Below are positions 35,357 through 44,434 of a stretch of DNA of 64,000 nucleotides, in pieces. How positions within the stretch are numbered: the first letter of the stretch is position 1; each line of letters begins with the position of its first letter. The position numbers and the translations under genes were made by a program. This DNA comes from Palsa-504 sp963744575 (lineage in GTDB: Bacteria > Actinomycetota > Actinomycetes > Streptosporangiales > Streptosporangiaceae). The stretch spans positions 73,712 to 137,711 of the forward strand of contig CAVUUF010000015.1 of NCBI GenBank assembly GCA_963744575.1, read 5' to 3'. The notes beneath the pieces were generated by a model that worked only from the letters and a program-made list of their open reading frames with translations, was not told where the DNA came from and made no database searches.

Positions 35357-36208
35357 CTAGCCGAAGGGGGCACCTATCGGAAGGATGGCCAGGACCGAGG
35401 GCTGCGCCAAGAACTGGGTTTTAGTCATGATTTGCCGATCGAGGCATCGTAATTCGTCAGTGGCTCGACGCGACGCAAGAACTCCCAGCCAGCTAGCCAG
35501 GCCGGGCGAGTCAAATTGAACCAGCTCTTGTAGCCGACGCAACCCGTATGCCGAAATACTGCCTTCCTTCGACGCCTCCCGGACAGCACGGCGAAGGACT
35601 AGGAATTCATCTTCCTCTTCCTCCGTTAGGGGCCCATCACCCGAGTTGTCTTTACGTTGGTCAGCACCTATAGCATGCAACTCGAGACGTATCTCTCCAA
35701 TGAGAGCGAGCATCTCGGCGGCGGCGCGGTCCATAGGATTGTGCGAATTTCTAAATTCAAGCAGGTCGATCGACGACGATATCGGCGACTCCGGAATATA
35801 GCCGGAGGCCAGGACCGTAGCGATTTGCTTTTCTAGGTCTTCCCTGCAGCGATTTGCGCTCTCTAGGTCACGACTGTTAACCTGCACGGTGCGCATATTC
35901 GCAATATCAAAGGGCAGTGCTTCGCCCTCTTCGATCAACTGGATGCACGGCTTCCTGCTTATATGCCGTAGCGCAAGCTCATAATACACATTCGGATTTC
36001 CTCCGGTAAGATCGGCTATTACCAACTCCGACTCAAGCAACAGCTCAACGACCTGATTCGTGATTACGCCTGGCGAGTCGAGCAGATCGGCCCTGACTGG
36101 AATTATATCACCAACCGCCGGCTTGACAATATGGTTATAGATATTGTCCGCGCGACGCCTTATTGGCGTCCCTATACCACCTATCGCACATATTACGAAG
36201 CATTGCAA
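35357..36208 (-). CDS. Nucleoside-deoxyribosyltransferase/TIR-like domain protein
   Basis: A 283-residue protein. Residues 1 to about 110 resemble the nucleoside 2-deoxyribosyltransferase-like fold also seen in TIR/SLOG-related effectors: FVICAIGGIGTPIRRRADNIYNHIVKPAV, then PGVITNQVVELLLESELVIADLTGGNPNVYYELALRH (Asp66 to Glu77) and RKPCIQLIEEGEALPFD. The second half is helical, acidic (TEEEEDEFLVLRRAVREA) and unrecognised. The best start is TTG at 36206-36208; no ATG lies upstream in frame before a stop. It has lower GC than the chromosome and lies downstream of the AlbA_2 gene on the same strand, inside the tRNA-Arg island. Such domains often cleave NAD or nucleotides in defence systems; that role is inferred. 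Confidence 0.7.
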   Translation of the reverse strand: MQCFVICAIGGIGTPIRRRADNIYNHIVKPAVGDIIPVRADLLDSPGVITNQVVELLLESELVIADLTGGNPNVYYELALRHISRKPCIQLIEEGEALPFDIANMRTVQVNSRDLESANRCREDLEKQIATVLASGYIPESPISSSIDLLEFRNSHNPMDRAAAEMLALIGEIRLELHAIGADQRKDNSGDGPLTEEEEDEFLVLRRAVREASKEGSISAYGLRRLQELVQFDSPGLASWLGVLASRRATDELRCLDRQIMTKTQFLAQPSVLAILPIGAPFG

Positions 36209-36354
36209 CTTTCTAACCTTATCGTTTAACTTTATCGTTTGCTTGCGTTATCTGGTCGGGCACACGCGTCCTAGATTGCGGAAGGCAGCGCGACACCTGT
36301 TCACAGCTAAGAACCGCATGACGCGTCTGCCAGATGTGGGCGTGCCGACTATCG

Positions 36355-37890
36355 TCAGGGGCCGTCACTGCCACTTTCCAGGCCTCTTTGCTGGCCGTGC
36401 TCTCGCTGGTAAGGGTCACGAGCACTGCGTTCTCGCTGATAGGCATCTCGTTCACTGCCCTTCAGTTCCATAGTTCTATTGCCTTGCCGAACATAGAATC
36501 GGTGTATCTCACCTGGATTCTCGATAGCGTACATTGGCGTAGTAGACTCGAGGATGGTGATCACACACAGATCGCGATCCTCATATCTGGCACGGCGAAT
36601 CCTGATATTGTCTTGAGCTATGCTACTCGGATCTACGTGGTGCAAGAGCGCATCACGCAGGGCCAGTTCGTAACCATCGAAGTCTTTTCGCGAATACTCA
36701 TGACTTATGCCAACTATCCGATACTTATCAATTACTGGCATTTCGCCGAATGCGCCCTCCAACTTATCGAGAGCCTCGTAAAAATCTGCTTCCTCGAGTG
36801 CGCCGATCACCAACGTTCCGCCGTCAGTATTCAAGAACGCAACTATCGTCTTGATAATGCTAGCCGTGACTCTGGGGTCATTCTTTACCTCGCCGGTGTG
36901 TACTTGACGCCGGAGGTCTACGAAAGCTGATCCTTTAACTTCGAGATGATTACCTTCTGGGTGTAGCAGAAGGCCCTCGATAGGACTAATCGATGACTGC
37001 TCAGTTAGGCTGCGCCCCTTCGTGCTCACTTCATGAACACTAAGTTCCTTAAGTCCAAACGGAGCAATCCTCTCCGTCCTGTAACGCGGTTCGCTTGAAG
37101 TAGCGATAAAGGTAAGGGTCTTAGCTCCCAGTACGTGTCCCTTGCCCACGGAGTTAATGCTAGCGTTAAGCTCGTTAGTTATCCCCCCGAAATTGTCGGC
37201 TGCGACCCGCCCGGTCATTATATAGCGACCGTCGCCTGGACCGCGTACACGGTAAAGCGACCAATACTGAAGCTGAGCGAAGGAGTTGGCGATTCTTACG
37301 ATCTCTGTACGGAACGCTTGCTCTTGATCCGCATCAAAGTCTTGCGGCCGCCGGATGAACACGAAGAATTTAATCGTATACGGCCCGCCCTCAATTGGGC
37401 GTATGAATCCGCGTTGAAGGTAATCGCCCAGTAGATTCGCGTCCAATATAAGACTATTGATATCTGCTAGCGCCTCAATAGTGACCGCGCCGAACAGATC
37501 CTCCGCCTCAGCCTCCACACCATCCCACATCCAGTGGTGGAGCATCTCAGAAACGGAGAAACCTCGTACTTTCCGCTGGTCTTTCGAGAGAGCGTCCTCG
37601 ACGCTGCCAGCTTCTATGTCCGGCGGCAGCCAGGTTCGTACCAGGATGTCTTGCTCGCCGAACAACTCCCATATCACGAATGAGCGGACGCCAGCTGAGT
37701 CCAGAGCTGTGGTGAGTGCTGGAATTATGGATTCTCTATCGAAACGCTGCTGGCAGGAAATAAGCCAGAAGTAGAGCCGCTCCACGCCGACGGTTCGATG
37801 GAAGGAGTGATGCCATAGATAAAACGGACGCTCACTTGGCAAAGCGGATGGCCTCTGACCTTGCTGTGGTCTTGCTGGCGACACTGCCAC
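36355..37890 (-). CDS. AlbA_2 (Schlafen-type) domain protein with N-terminal sensor-like modules
   Basis: A 511-residue protein. Residues about 308-475 are a clear AlbA_2/Schlafen-AAA_4 domain: ExK at 317-319 (LEVKGS), IIKTIVAFLNTDGGTLVIGA at 345-364 and a late FYVRQGNRTMEL. Residues 36-110 (LYFWLISCQQRF..., FGEQDILVRTWLP) and 172-265 (IKFFVFIRRPQDFD..., SLYRVRGPGDGRYIMTGRV) look like two ferredoxin-like modules, possibly Lrp/RAM-type sensors. The tail is charged, with imperfect DPYQRE repeats. AlbA_2 domains occur in transcription regulators and in nuclease or immunity proteins. The GTG at 37888-37890 is the longest start; a downstream one is possible. It has lower GC than the host and lies 146 bp upstream of the NDT/TIR-like gene. 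Function unknown. Confidence 0.72.
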   Translation of the reverse strand: MAVSPARPQQGQRPSALPSERPFYLWHHSFHRTVGVERLYFWLISCQQRFDRESIIPALTTALDSAGVRSFVIWELFGEQDILVRTWLPPDIEAGSVEDALSKDQRKVRGFSVSEMLHHWMWDGVEAEAEDLFGAVTIEALADINSLILDANLLGDYLQRGFIRPIEGGPYTIKFFVFIRRPQDFDADQEQAFRTEIVRIANSFAQLQYWSLYRVRGPGDGRYIMTGRVAADNFGGITNELNASINSVGKGHVLGAKTLTFIATSSEPRYRTERIAPFGLKELSVHEVSTKGRSLTEQSSISPIEGLLLHPEGNHLEVKGSAFVDLRRQVHTGEVKNDPRVTASIIKTIVAFLNTDGGTLVIGALEEADFYEALDKLEGAFGEMPVIDKYRIVGISHEYSRKDFDGYELALRDALLHHVDPSSIAQDNIRIRRARYEDRDLCVITILESTTPMYAIENPGEIHRFYVRQGNRTMELKGSERDAYQRERSARDPYQREHGQQRGLESGSDGP

Positions 37891-38565
37891 ATCCTCCCCC
37901 GGGTCCTCCCGAACCCATGCCCGTAGCGCCTCGAACTGGGTCGAAGCATCCTGTGCTATCTTCTTATACTAGCCGCGCTGATCGGTTCCCATGCCCACAC
38001 TCGGTCGGCACAAGGGTCCGGGCATCCGCCTATGGGTACATGCGAGGTCTATCGCGGGTACCTGAACAGTCAATCTGAGGACCACGCCCGACTGCGGACC
38101 GGCGACGGACCTGCCGAGTACAAGTACTCGGTGCAGCCTAGGGCCACCCTCAAGCCTGGCCACCGACCCACGGTCGGCAACGCACGCACCCGACGCATCC
38201 CGCGGTCGGCTACGCGCTACTGCCGCGACGACGACACCCATTCTGTATCCCCCGCGGCTAAAGATCCCCTAGCCATCCATAGTTCACACTCTTGAATTGT
38301 CAAGTACCCTGGGCCGAACTGACGTTGTAAGCCTGACTGCGGCAAGGACTGTGATCGACTGCCATACGGCTGGTTCCCACCGAGGAGACTCACCGCTTCG
38401 ATCAATGGTCACCCACTAGCTCACGCTGAGCAGGGGACGGGATCGAGCGCTGCGCCCGTCTGTAGCCACTCCCTGTAGCAACCATCCTGGCCAATCCCGA
38501 TCGGCACCGGGTCAACATGCAGATAAATCCCACGTCACGTACCATGCCGGACGCATTGCCCGGAA
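37891..38565. other. Right part of the island, no recognised gene
   Basis: Between the start of the AlbA_2-domain gene and attR I see only short frames without family features on either strand. It presumably contains the promoter of the two-gene cassette; no clear motif stands out. Confidence 0.5.
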
Positions 38566-38604
38566 CTTCTAAGCAGCGGGTCGCGGGTTCGAATCCTGCC
38601 GGGC
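38566..38604 (+). repeat. attR: 39-bp copy of the tRNA-Arg 3' half
   Basis: A perfect match to 34274-34312, beginning CTTCTAAGCAGCGGGTCGCG and ending at CCGGGC, after which sequences diverge (ACGCC here, GCGCT at the tRNA). It cannot form a full tRNA because the 5' half is absent. It is the distal boundary of the island. Confidence 0.93.
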
Positions 38605-39377
38605 ACGCCAGCCAGCTGACCTGCGGAAACGCTTGACCGTGAGGCGAGGCAACCCGACTACAGCGCTTACACAGCAGTTCCGCTACCGCCTGCGGGCCAC
38701 AGCATCCGCATGCCGTCAGATCAGAGCCGTGCAGCGGGCCTCGTGAAAAGAAACTTCGGTTCGATGCGCTACCAGAAATCCTAGCGCTATCGACAATAGG
38801 ACCGACGATTTTGCGTGCGCCTGCAAACTGGCAGGTGCAGGCAAGGCGGCTGATGCCACCATCCACGTGAGCGGCCGTATCAGAATCTCATGGAACCATT
38901 CATCTCATTAATTGAGTGCCGCGACACATCATGACCTGGAAGGCCCGTCTATGTGAGTAGACGCAGGTTGGCCGACAACAGGATCTGGCTCGATGCGGCT
39001 TTTACGGAAAGAATGAGGCAAAGGCACGCTGGGGTCAGCGCGACTGGGATCGTCTGCGCCGGATGATCCCTAACAGGGCAGTTCAACGCCGCGAGGTACG
39101 CCGCGGGGTAAGGGCCGAGGGACTCGCCGGCGACTGGAAGCGCATCAGCGCTGGCTCGCGGGTCGGATCAATGTAACCGTTACGACACAATTTGCTAACT
39201 CGGCAACTGCTCGCCGTCGTCAGCCAAGGCGAACCCACGAGCGAAAAGTCCGCAGTACCGCACTTTCCGATAAGCACGGCAGGCTCAGTCCATGACCAGC
39301 TGGCGTACATGTGAATGAGCGCAATCACAGGAACAGGACCGGCCGTGATGAAAATACGAGAGTTGTGAATAACATTA
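38605..39377. other. About 770 bp without a recognised gene
   Basis: Short frames exist on both strands but none has a family signature or a convincing ribosome site. One open frame overlapping attR owes its CPAGFEPATR stretch to tRNA-derived sequence. It may be decayed DNA between the island and the broken helicase gene. Confidence 0.5.
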
Positions 39378-39822
39378 ATGAACGTGTCTGATGATCCCGC
39401 GCAGATCGTACGTTTCTGGCACGCCGTGGAGATGTTCAGCCCTCAGCAGCTGCCCAAGACCGGCGCTAAGAACAACGTCGCCGACTTCCGGCCCAGCGAT
39501 CCGATGCCGTGGGAACCCTAACCCGAGGCTGACCGGCTTCGAGATCGTGGTGGCCTCGTCGAACAACGGCGCCGTGGAAAACATCAGCACCGAGATCCCC
39601 GGTCCGAAAGGCATCGACGGCCAATGGCGCGACGTCGCGGCCCGGGTGGACTATTTCAGTCAGACCGCCGACCATGACGCCTGGGCGATGATTGCTGCCC
39701 GGCTCGGCAACCGGACCAACCGCACTGCCTTCACGCAGGGCTTCTGGTGGAACAAAGAGTCGGGCATGCAGAACGCGCTGAGGCAGCCCGCCCCGGACTG
39801 GCCTCAACGATTCAGGGGTGGG
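39378..39822 (+). pseudogene. Helicase/AAA-domain protein, 5' remnant
   Basis: The ATG frame gives MNVSDDPAQIVRFWHAVEMFSPQQLPK and stops at WEP. One frame over, the sequence continues FEIVVASSNNGAVENISTEIPGPK, IDGQWRDVAARVDYFSQ and AWAMIAARLGNRTNRTAFTQGFWW. Both match large superfamily I-type helicase/ATPase proteins of actinobacteria, but the Walker A region expected between them is gone. The remnant is cut by the IS1380-type insertion; the 3' half resumes after 41627. Confidence 0.7.
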
Positions 39823-41640
39823 GCGAGGTTAGTTACTGATCGTGTTGTGCCGGTTTTCGGCGGTGGTATCTGGTTCACATGTTCCCAGCGGATGGCAGAC
39901 GGCCCGATGTGCTCGGGGGGCACCGGCTCCGACTGCGCCGGGGCGGCCTCCTTTCCGGGTCGCAGGAGCAGGGGTGGCTGGTCAGGCGGGTGCTGGCAGG
40001 GCGCACAGGCGCTGCCAGCAGGTCAGGAATGCCTCCTTCCAGGGCCAGGTGCGGCTGATCTTCAGCACCCGGGCACGGGCGTGGCGGACCAGCCGGGCGG
40101 GCAGGCTCAGCAACCGGTAGCGCAGCGTGTCCGGCTCGGCGTCCTTGAGGTCGTCGCAGTCGTACAGGCCGAGCAGCCGGCACCAGGCGGCCAGGTCGGC
40201 GGCGAGGTTGGCGGCCAGCACCCAGCCGCAGTTCACCACCCAGGTCTTCGACGGCAAATTGCGCAGGCCCATCGACTTGGCGGTGCGCACGCCGTCCTCG
40301 ACGACGGCGTGCTGGCGGTGCAGCACGTCGATGAACTGGGCGTGGTGGCTGCCGGGCACGCCGCCGATTCCGCCGGCGGCCGGGATGTTCGTGCAGATGA
40401 TGGAGTACCGCCACCCGGTGGCGCGCTCGTAGGCGGTCAGGTTCCTGGCCTGCCGCCGCGATGGCCTGGTGCGGCGCACGATCCACCGCAGCCCGGCGGG
40501 CCAGCGCCCGGCCCGGCGCATCAGGTGGGTGATCTCGGCGACGTGCTTGTCGTCTTGCACGACCCCCTCCTGGTCCACTGCGGCCTGCCATGCGCTGGCG
40601 GGCAGCAGCCGGATCGCCTGCTCATCGGCCCCGGTGATGGCCCAGCCGCAGGTGAACAGCACGGTCCGGCACCGAGACGATAGCGACAGCAGGTGATCGA
40701 TGAGCTCGTGGCTGGCGCCGGCCCCGTCCACGCGGACCAGCAGCTTCGACCGCATGCGGGCCGGGATCTGCCGGATCGCCGCCGTCAGCACGGCGAGGTG
40801 ATCGGCGAAGGTGTTCGAGCCGGCGTTGCCCGGCCGTAGCAGCATTGCCAGGCTCTCGGCGGTATTGGCCAGCCAGGCCCCCAGCGGATGGAAGCCATAC
40901 CCGGACTTGAACGTCGGGGCGGCCCCTTCCTTGTCGCTGCGTGCGGTGATCAGCGTCGCGTCCAGGTCGATGACCAGCCAGCCTGCCAGCAGCTTCCCGG
41001 CGATGGCCAGCCACGGGAACCCGGCCGGGGTCGCGCAGATCAGCTGCCACACGTGCGCCCGGACCGCCGCCCGCGCCCGGGCGATCTTGTCCAGGGTCCG
41101 GGGGTCAGCCAGCTCCAGCGTCCGCCGCACCGTGGTATCCGACGGCGCGGCCCCCAGGACCGGTTCCTGGTGCGCCAGCACGGCGATATCGCTCATGCTG
41201 GCCGCCCCGAGCGCGATCGCCACCGCCATCGAGATCAGCGCTATCCCGCGATCGATCAGCGGGAACTTCCCCTTCCGGCCCAGCGCCGCGCCGAGCGCTG
41301 ACGTCAGGCCGCACTGATCCGCCAGCTTGCGCAGCAGCACCGCCCCGGCATGACCGATCAGCCCATCGGCGTCCGGAGCCACGGACAAGTTCCGGTCCCA
41401 GCGCGTATCCTTCGCCATTGAGGAGCGCTCCAGTTTCCAGAGATCACAACGGTGTGGTTACCGCGTAATCTCCCAGGACGGGGCGCTCTTCGCTACCTGC
41501 GCTGCGTCGCTCTCGCTTGACCCACGAGCGGGCTCGCGTCATCTCGGGCCCTTTGAACCCGCCGCACCCAGCAGGTGCAGCCTCGCGCCACCGCCACGGC
41601 CTTAAACCGGCAGCTCAGCACGCTGAACGCACGAAAAACC
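39822..41640. mobile_element. IS1380-type insertion sequence (ends approximate)
   Basis: The helicase-like reading is lost at about 39822 and resumes at about 41627-41660, with a complete IS1380-family transposase between. I could not define terminal inverted repeats or a target duplication by eye, so the ends are estimates. Confidence 0.6.
39982..41418 (-). CDS. IS1380-family transposase
   Basis: A 478-residue DDE transposase beginning MAKDTRWDRNLSVAPDADGLIGHAGAVLL, with DRGIALISMAVAIALGAASMSDIAVLAHQ, a LVIDLDATLITARSDKEGAAPTFK segment carrying the first catalytic Asp region, and the late HAVVEDGVRTAKSMGLRNLPSKTW motif with the Glu. Length and order fit IS1380. The frame is intact, in contrast to most neighbouring genes, so the insertion is probably recent and may still be active. 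It is inserted opposite to the helicase gene direction. Confidence 0.88.
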   Translation of the reverse strand: MAKDTRWDRNLSVAPDADGLIGHAGAVLLRKLADQCGLTSALGAALGRKGKFPLIDRGIALISMAVAIALGAASMSDIAVLAHQEPVLGAAPSDTTVRRTLELADPRTLDKIARARAAVRAHVWQLICATPAGFPWLAIAGKLLAGWLVIDLDATLITARSDKEGAAPTFKSGYGFHPLGAWLANTAESLAMLLRPGNAGSNTFADHLAVLTAAIRQIPARMRSKLLVRVDGAGASHELIDHLLSLSSRCRTVLFTCGWAITGADEQAIRLLPASAWQAAVDQEGVVQDDKHVAEITHLMRRAGRWPAGLRWIVRRTRPSRRQARNLTAYERATGWRYSIICTNIPAAGGIGGVPGSHHAQFIDVLHRQHAVVEDGVRTAKSMGLRNLPSKTWVVNCGWVLAANLAADLAAWCRLLGLYDCDDLKDAEPDTLRYRLLSLPARLVRHARARVLKISRTWPWKEAFLTCWQRLCALPAPA

Positions 41641-43372
41641 GCTGATCACCGGCCTGGAGTTGAATCCCGGAGGCTGGCAGGACGCCGTAGTGAGCTTCCG
41701 CCGCGCGCTTTCCCGGGTACATGACCTTTCTGCCGAACGATCCGTGGTTGCTCACTCCGTCACCCGGCTCCCGGTCGCATCGCGGGACCACACGCAGGCA
41801 GAGGCCGACCTCGAATCCGTGAGGGCGCTTCGGGAGAAGTTCGAGACCGCGTTGCCGGACGCCGATCGCCGACTGCGCGAGGCGGATGACCGCTGGCAGA
41901 TGGCCAGATCGGCCGTTGCGGCGCACCGGCCCGGCAGGCCGGGGCCATTCGCGTTGTTCTCCGCCCGCGGGCGCACCGCTCGCCAGAGCTGGCAGGCAGA
42001 ACACGCCGAGCTGAACGGCAGGTTCCTGGCCGCCGACCGGGAACGAGACACCGCATCGCGTGCCGCTCAAGACGCGGCGAACCGCCTCGCCGCGGCCCGA
42101 CGTGACGCGACAGACGCACGCAGCACATGTGATGGCTTGAAGCGCGAACTCGAGGAATCGCTGCGCCAGATCCATGCTGCCCGCCTGCGCTGGGGCGACC
42201 ATGTGCCGGACGGACCCGAGTACGCGGAGACGGCCGAGCCAGAGCGGATCCAGCGCCGGGAGAAGTCGGCACCGTGGACCGATGCGGAGTTCACCGCAGC
42301 GCGGACCGAGTTGTTCCTCGCGGCGCTCGTCTTGCACAGGGCACTGATCCTGGCCGAGGCGCGCACATTCCGCCGGAACCTCAATGCACTGATGGACATC
42401 CTTGGCGACAAGGGGCGCCCCAGTGACGCGGCGACGCTGGCCGCTTGGCAGACCTTCTTCCTCGTGGTCCCAGTGGTGTCCACCACATTCGCCTCCCTCG
42501 ACAAGCTGTTCGGCGATCTTGGCCGTGAGTCGCTGGGCTGGCTGTCCATTGACGAGGCCGGGCAGGCGCCGCCGCAGCACGCGGTCGGCGCCCTGTGGCG
42601 GGCCAGGCGTGCTGTGATCGTTGGCGACCCGCTGCAGCTCAAGCCAGTGGTGACGTTGCCGTGGGGAGGCCAGCGGGCGCTGCTGCGCGAGTTTGAGGTC
42701 GGCGAGCAGTGGGCGCCGAGCCGCACATCGGTGCAGCAGGTCGCCGACCGGCTCGCCGAGCACGGCACGGCGCTACGGGCCCGGCTAGCGGCGAGCCGGT
42801 ATGGGTCGGCACGCCACTGCGAGTGCACCGGCGATGTGACCGGCTCATGTTCGGCATCAGCAACCAGATCGCCTATGACGGCCTGATGGTCTTCGGCACC
42901 CCGGGACCGGCCCGCGTTCCCTGGATGGGATGCCTGGTGCGATATCAGTTCCGCGACTTCGGACGAGCAGTGGATTCCCGCCGAGGGCGAGGAACTGCGC
43001 TCAATCCTCTCCCAGTTGCGCGATGCCGGAGTAGCGGCCGCGCAGATCCGAGTTATCAGCCCGTTCCGCCTGGTCGTCAGCCAGGCCATGAAGGTGCACG
43101 AGTCCATCTTCCCCGAAGTAGGCAAACAGGTTCGGGAGCAGTGGGTCGGCACCGTGTACACCATGCAGGGCAAGGAAGCCGATGTTGTCATCCTCATTCT
43201 CGGCGGCGATCCGGACCGGCCCGGCGGGCGCGGGTTCGCGACCCGAGAGCCTAATCTGCTCAACGTGGCCGTCACCCGCGCCAAGCGTCGTCTCTACGTC
43301 ATCGGCAACCGAGACACCTGGGGCAACGAGCCATACTTCAATGTCCTGGATGCCCGCATCCCCGCCGGGTAA
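41627..43372 (+). pseudogene. Helicase/AAA-domain protein, 3' remnant with frameshifts
   Basis: The second part of the interrupted gene. It contains a coiled-coil-like stretch (Arg/Ala/Glu-rich, about 41780-42170), then SIDEAGQAPPQHAVGALWRARRAVIVGDPLQLKPV (the DExx Walker B and following motif of superfamily I). A shift near 42785 moves the reading to GEPVWVGTPLRVHRRCDRLMF and a further lesion near 42930 leads to EQWIPAEGEELRSILSQL. The last frame carries ISPFRLVVSQAM, GTVYTMQGKEADVVILILGG and LNVAVTRAKRRLYVIG, motifs V and VI of UvrD/Upf1-like helicases. Non-functional as it stands. Confidence 0.8.
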
Positions 43373-43391
43373 CCAGCACCCGATATCGGCG

Positions 43392-43790
43392 TTACACGTC
43401 GATCGCGCTTACCCCGGGGAGGTCACCGAAGCGCGCCTTGGCGTCGCGGCTCAGGATCATCCGCCCAGTCTCTGCCGCGTGAGCGGCGATGATCAGGTCG
43501 TGTGCCCCGCGCGGCGATCCGGACCGGCGGACATGGGCTAGCAGGCGCCCATGATGGGCCGCTGTCGCCTGCGTGTAGTCAAGGATGTCAACGGCAGACG
43601 TTATCGCTACCAACGCTCGGGACCGTTCGGCCGCCCGGCTGGCCGTATCGGCCAGTTCGATCCCAACGCGGTACTCGGCGACCGATACCGAAGCTATAGC
43701 AAGCTCGTCGTCATCCAGCGACGAACGGTCTATGGTCCCGCGTTCGTAAGCGATCAGGATGTTGGTGTCGAGGATCAGGCGCCGGCCCAC
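43392..43790 (-). CDS. PIN-domain toxin (VapC-like)
   Basis: A 132-residue PIN ribonuclease. Acidic active-site residues are present in LILDTNILIAYERG (Asp8), VAEYRVGI (Glu), HDLIIAAHAAETG (Asp) and LSRDAKARFGDLPG. It overlaps the upstream antitoxin frame by 16 bp, the usual layout. PIN toxins cleave tRNA, rRNA or mRNA until neutralised by the partner. It is intact despite the decayed surroundings, consistent with the addictive nature of such modules. Confidence 0.88.
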   Translation of the reverse strand: MGRRLILDTNILIAYERGTIDRSSLDDDELAIASVSVAEYRVGIELADTASRAAERSRALVAITSAVDILDYTQATAAHHGRLLAHVRRSGSPRGAHDLIIAAHAAETGRMILSRDAKARFGDLPGVSAIDV

Positions 43791-44032
43791 GGGTCGCCTA
43801 TCTCAGAGTCAAGCAGGGCGATGGCTGCTGCTATGTCCCGGCTGAACCCATCATTTGGCGGAGGCACGTCGGCGAGTGCAGTGCGCAGGTTGGCACCGGT
43901 ACGCCGATGGGCCGGCCCTATCTCCGCGACCGGACGGCTGCCACGGACAATGGTGATCGTCTCACCACGCTCGACGGCATCCAGCAGGTCCGAGAAGTGC
44001 CGGGATGCTTCAGTCGCGGTCATGGTCTTCAC
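43775..44032 (-). CDS. Phd/YefM-family antitoxin
   Basis: An 85-residue antitoxin: MKTMTATEASRHFSDLLDAVERGETITIVRGSRPVAEIGP is the Phd/YefM DNA-binding N-terminal domain, followed by a flexible toxin-binding tail. It is the first gene of the two-gene module and is expected to repress its own promoter and neutralise the PIN toxin. Confidence 0.9.
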   Translation of the reverse strand: MKTMTATEASRHFSDLLDAVERGETITIVRGSRPVAEIGPAHRRTGANLRTALADVPPPNDGFSRDIAAAIALLDSEIGDPWAGA

Positions 44033-44041
44033 ATCCCCATC

Positions 44042-44434
44042 CTATCTGATAATCAGATTAACTGGAAGAGGGACCTTCCTTGCGCAAGTACCAGAGTCGC
44101 CAAGCATGACCGTCATCTCATCATGTGGGAGCAGATAATTATGGCGATCTCGCCGGGTTCCTGGGCGCCGAGCTGGGCGATCTGGTCGCATGCTGGGTGG
44201 CTGGCCATACTCGCGCTGCCAGTTGCCGGTCGCGGTTTCAGTCAGGATGGCGGCCAGGCGCCCGGCTGACCCTGCCCGGGCGACCCAGAACGCAGCATTC
44301 CCGATGACGAGCTGGGCGACGATGTCCTCGCCCTCGCCCACCCGGTGCAGCACGATGGCACCGAAGGCGGCCTGGTAGAACGCGACCGCCTCGGCGGCGC
44401 GGTCAACCCACAGTTCCGGCTGGATGCTGGTCAT
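44042..44434 (-). pseudogene. VOC/PhnB-like protein, C-terminus degraded
   Basis: From ATG 44432-44434 the frame reads MTSIQPELWVDRAAEAVAFYQAAFGAIVLHRVGEGEDIVAQLVIGNAAFWVA, a glyoxalase/PhnB-like half. After that the sequence (LTETATGNWQREYGQ...) no longer follows the family, and the expected second module is missing. It overlaps the 3' end of the TetR gene by 32 bp. Probably a truncated remnant. Confidence 0.6.

Larger units (their letters stand above)
34274..38604. mobile_element. tRNA-Arg integrated island (attL to attR), about 4.3 kb
   Basis: The last 39 bases of the anticodon-to-acceptor part of tRNA-Arg (34274-34312) recur perfectly at 38566-38604. Such a direct repeat marks site-specific insertion by a tyrosine integrase into the tRNA 3' end. 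The integrase gene lies just inside attL. Cargo genes have visibly lower GC than the flanks and no homologous link to neighbouring metabolism, as expected for transferred DNA. The integrase is truncated at its 5' side, so the island is probably fixed. It carries no recognised replication or conjugation gene. Confidence 0.88.

Noticed and set aside
38402..38866. 154-residue minus-strand frame with a CPAGFEPATR stretch
   Set aside because: The recognisable stretch is translated tRNA-derived attR sequence, a common artefact.
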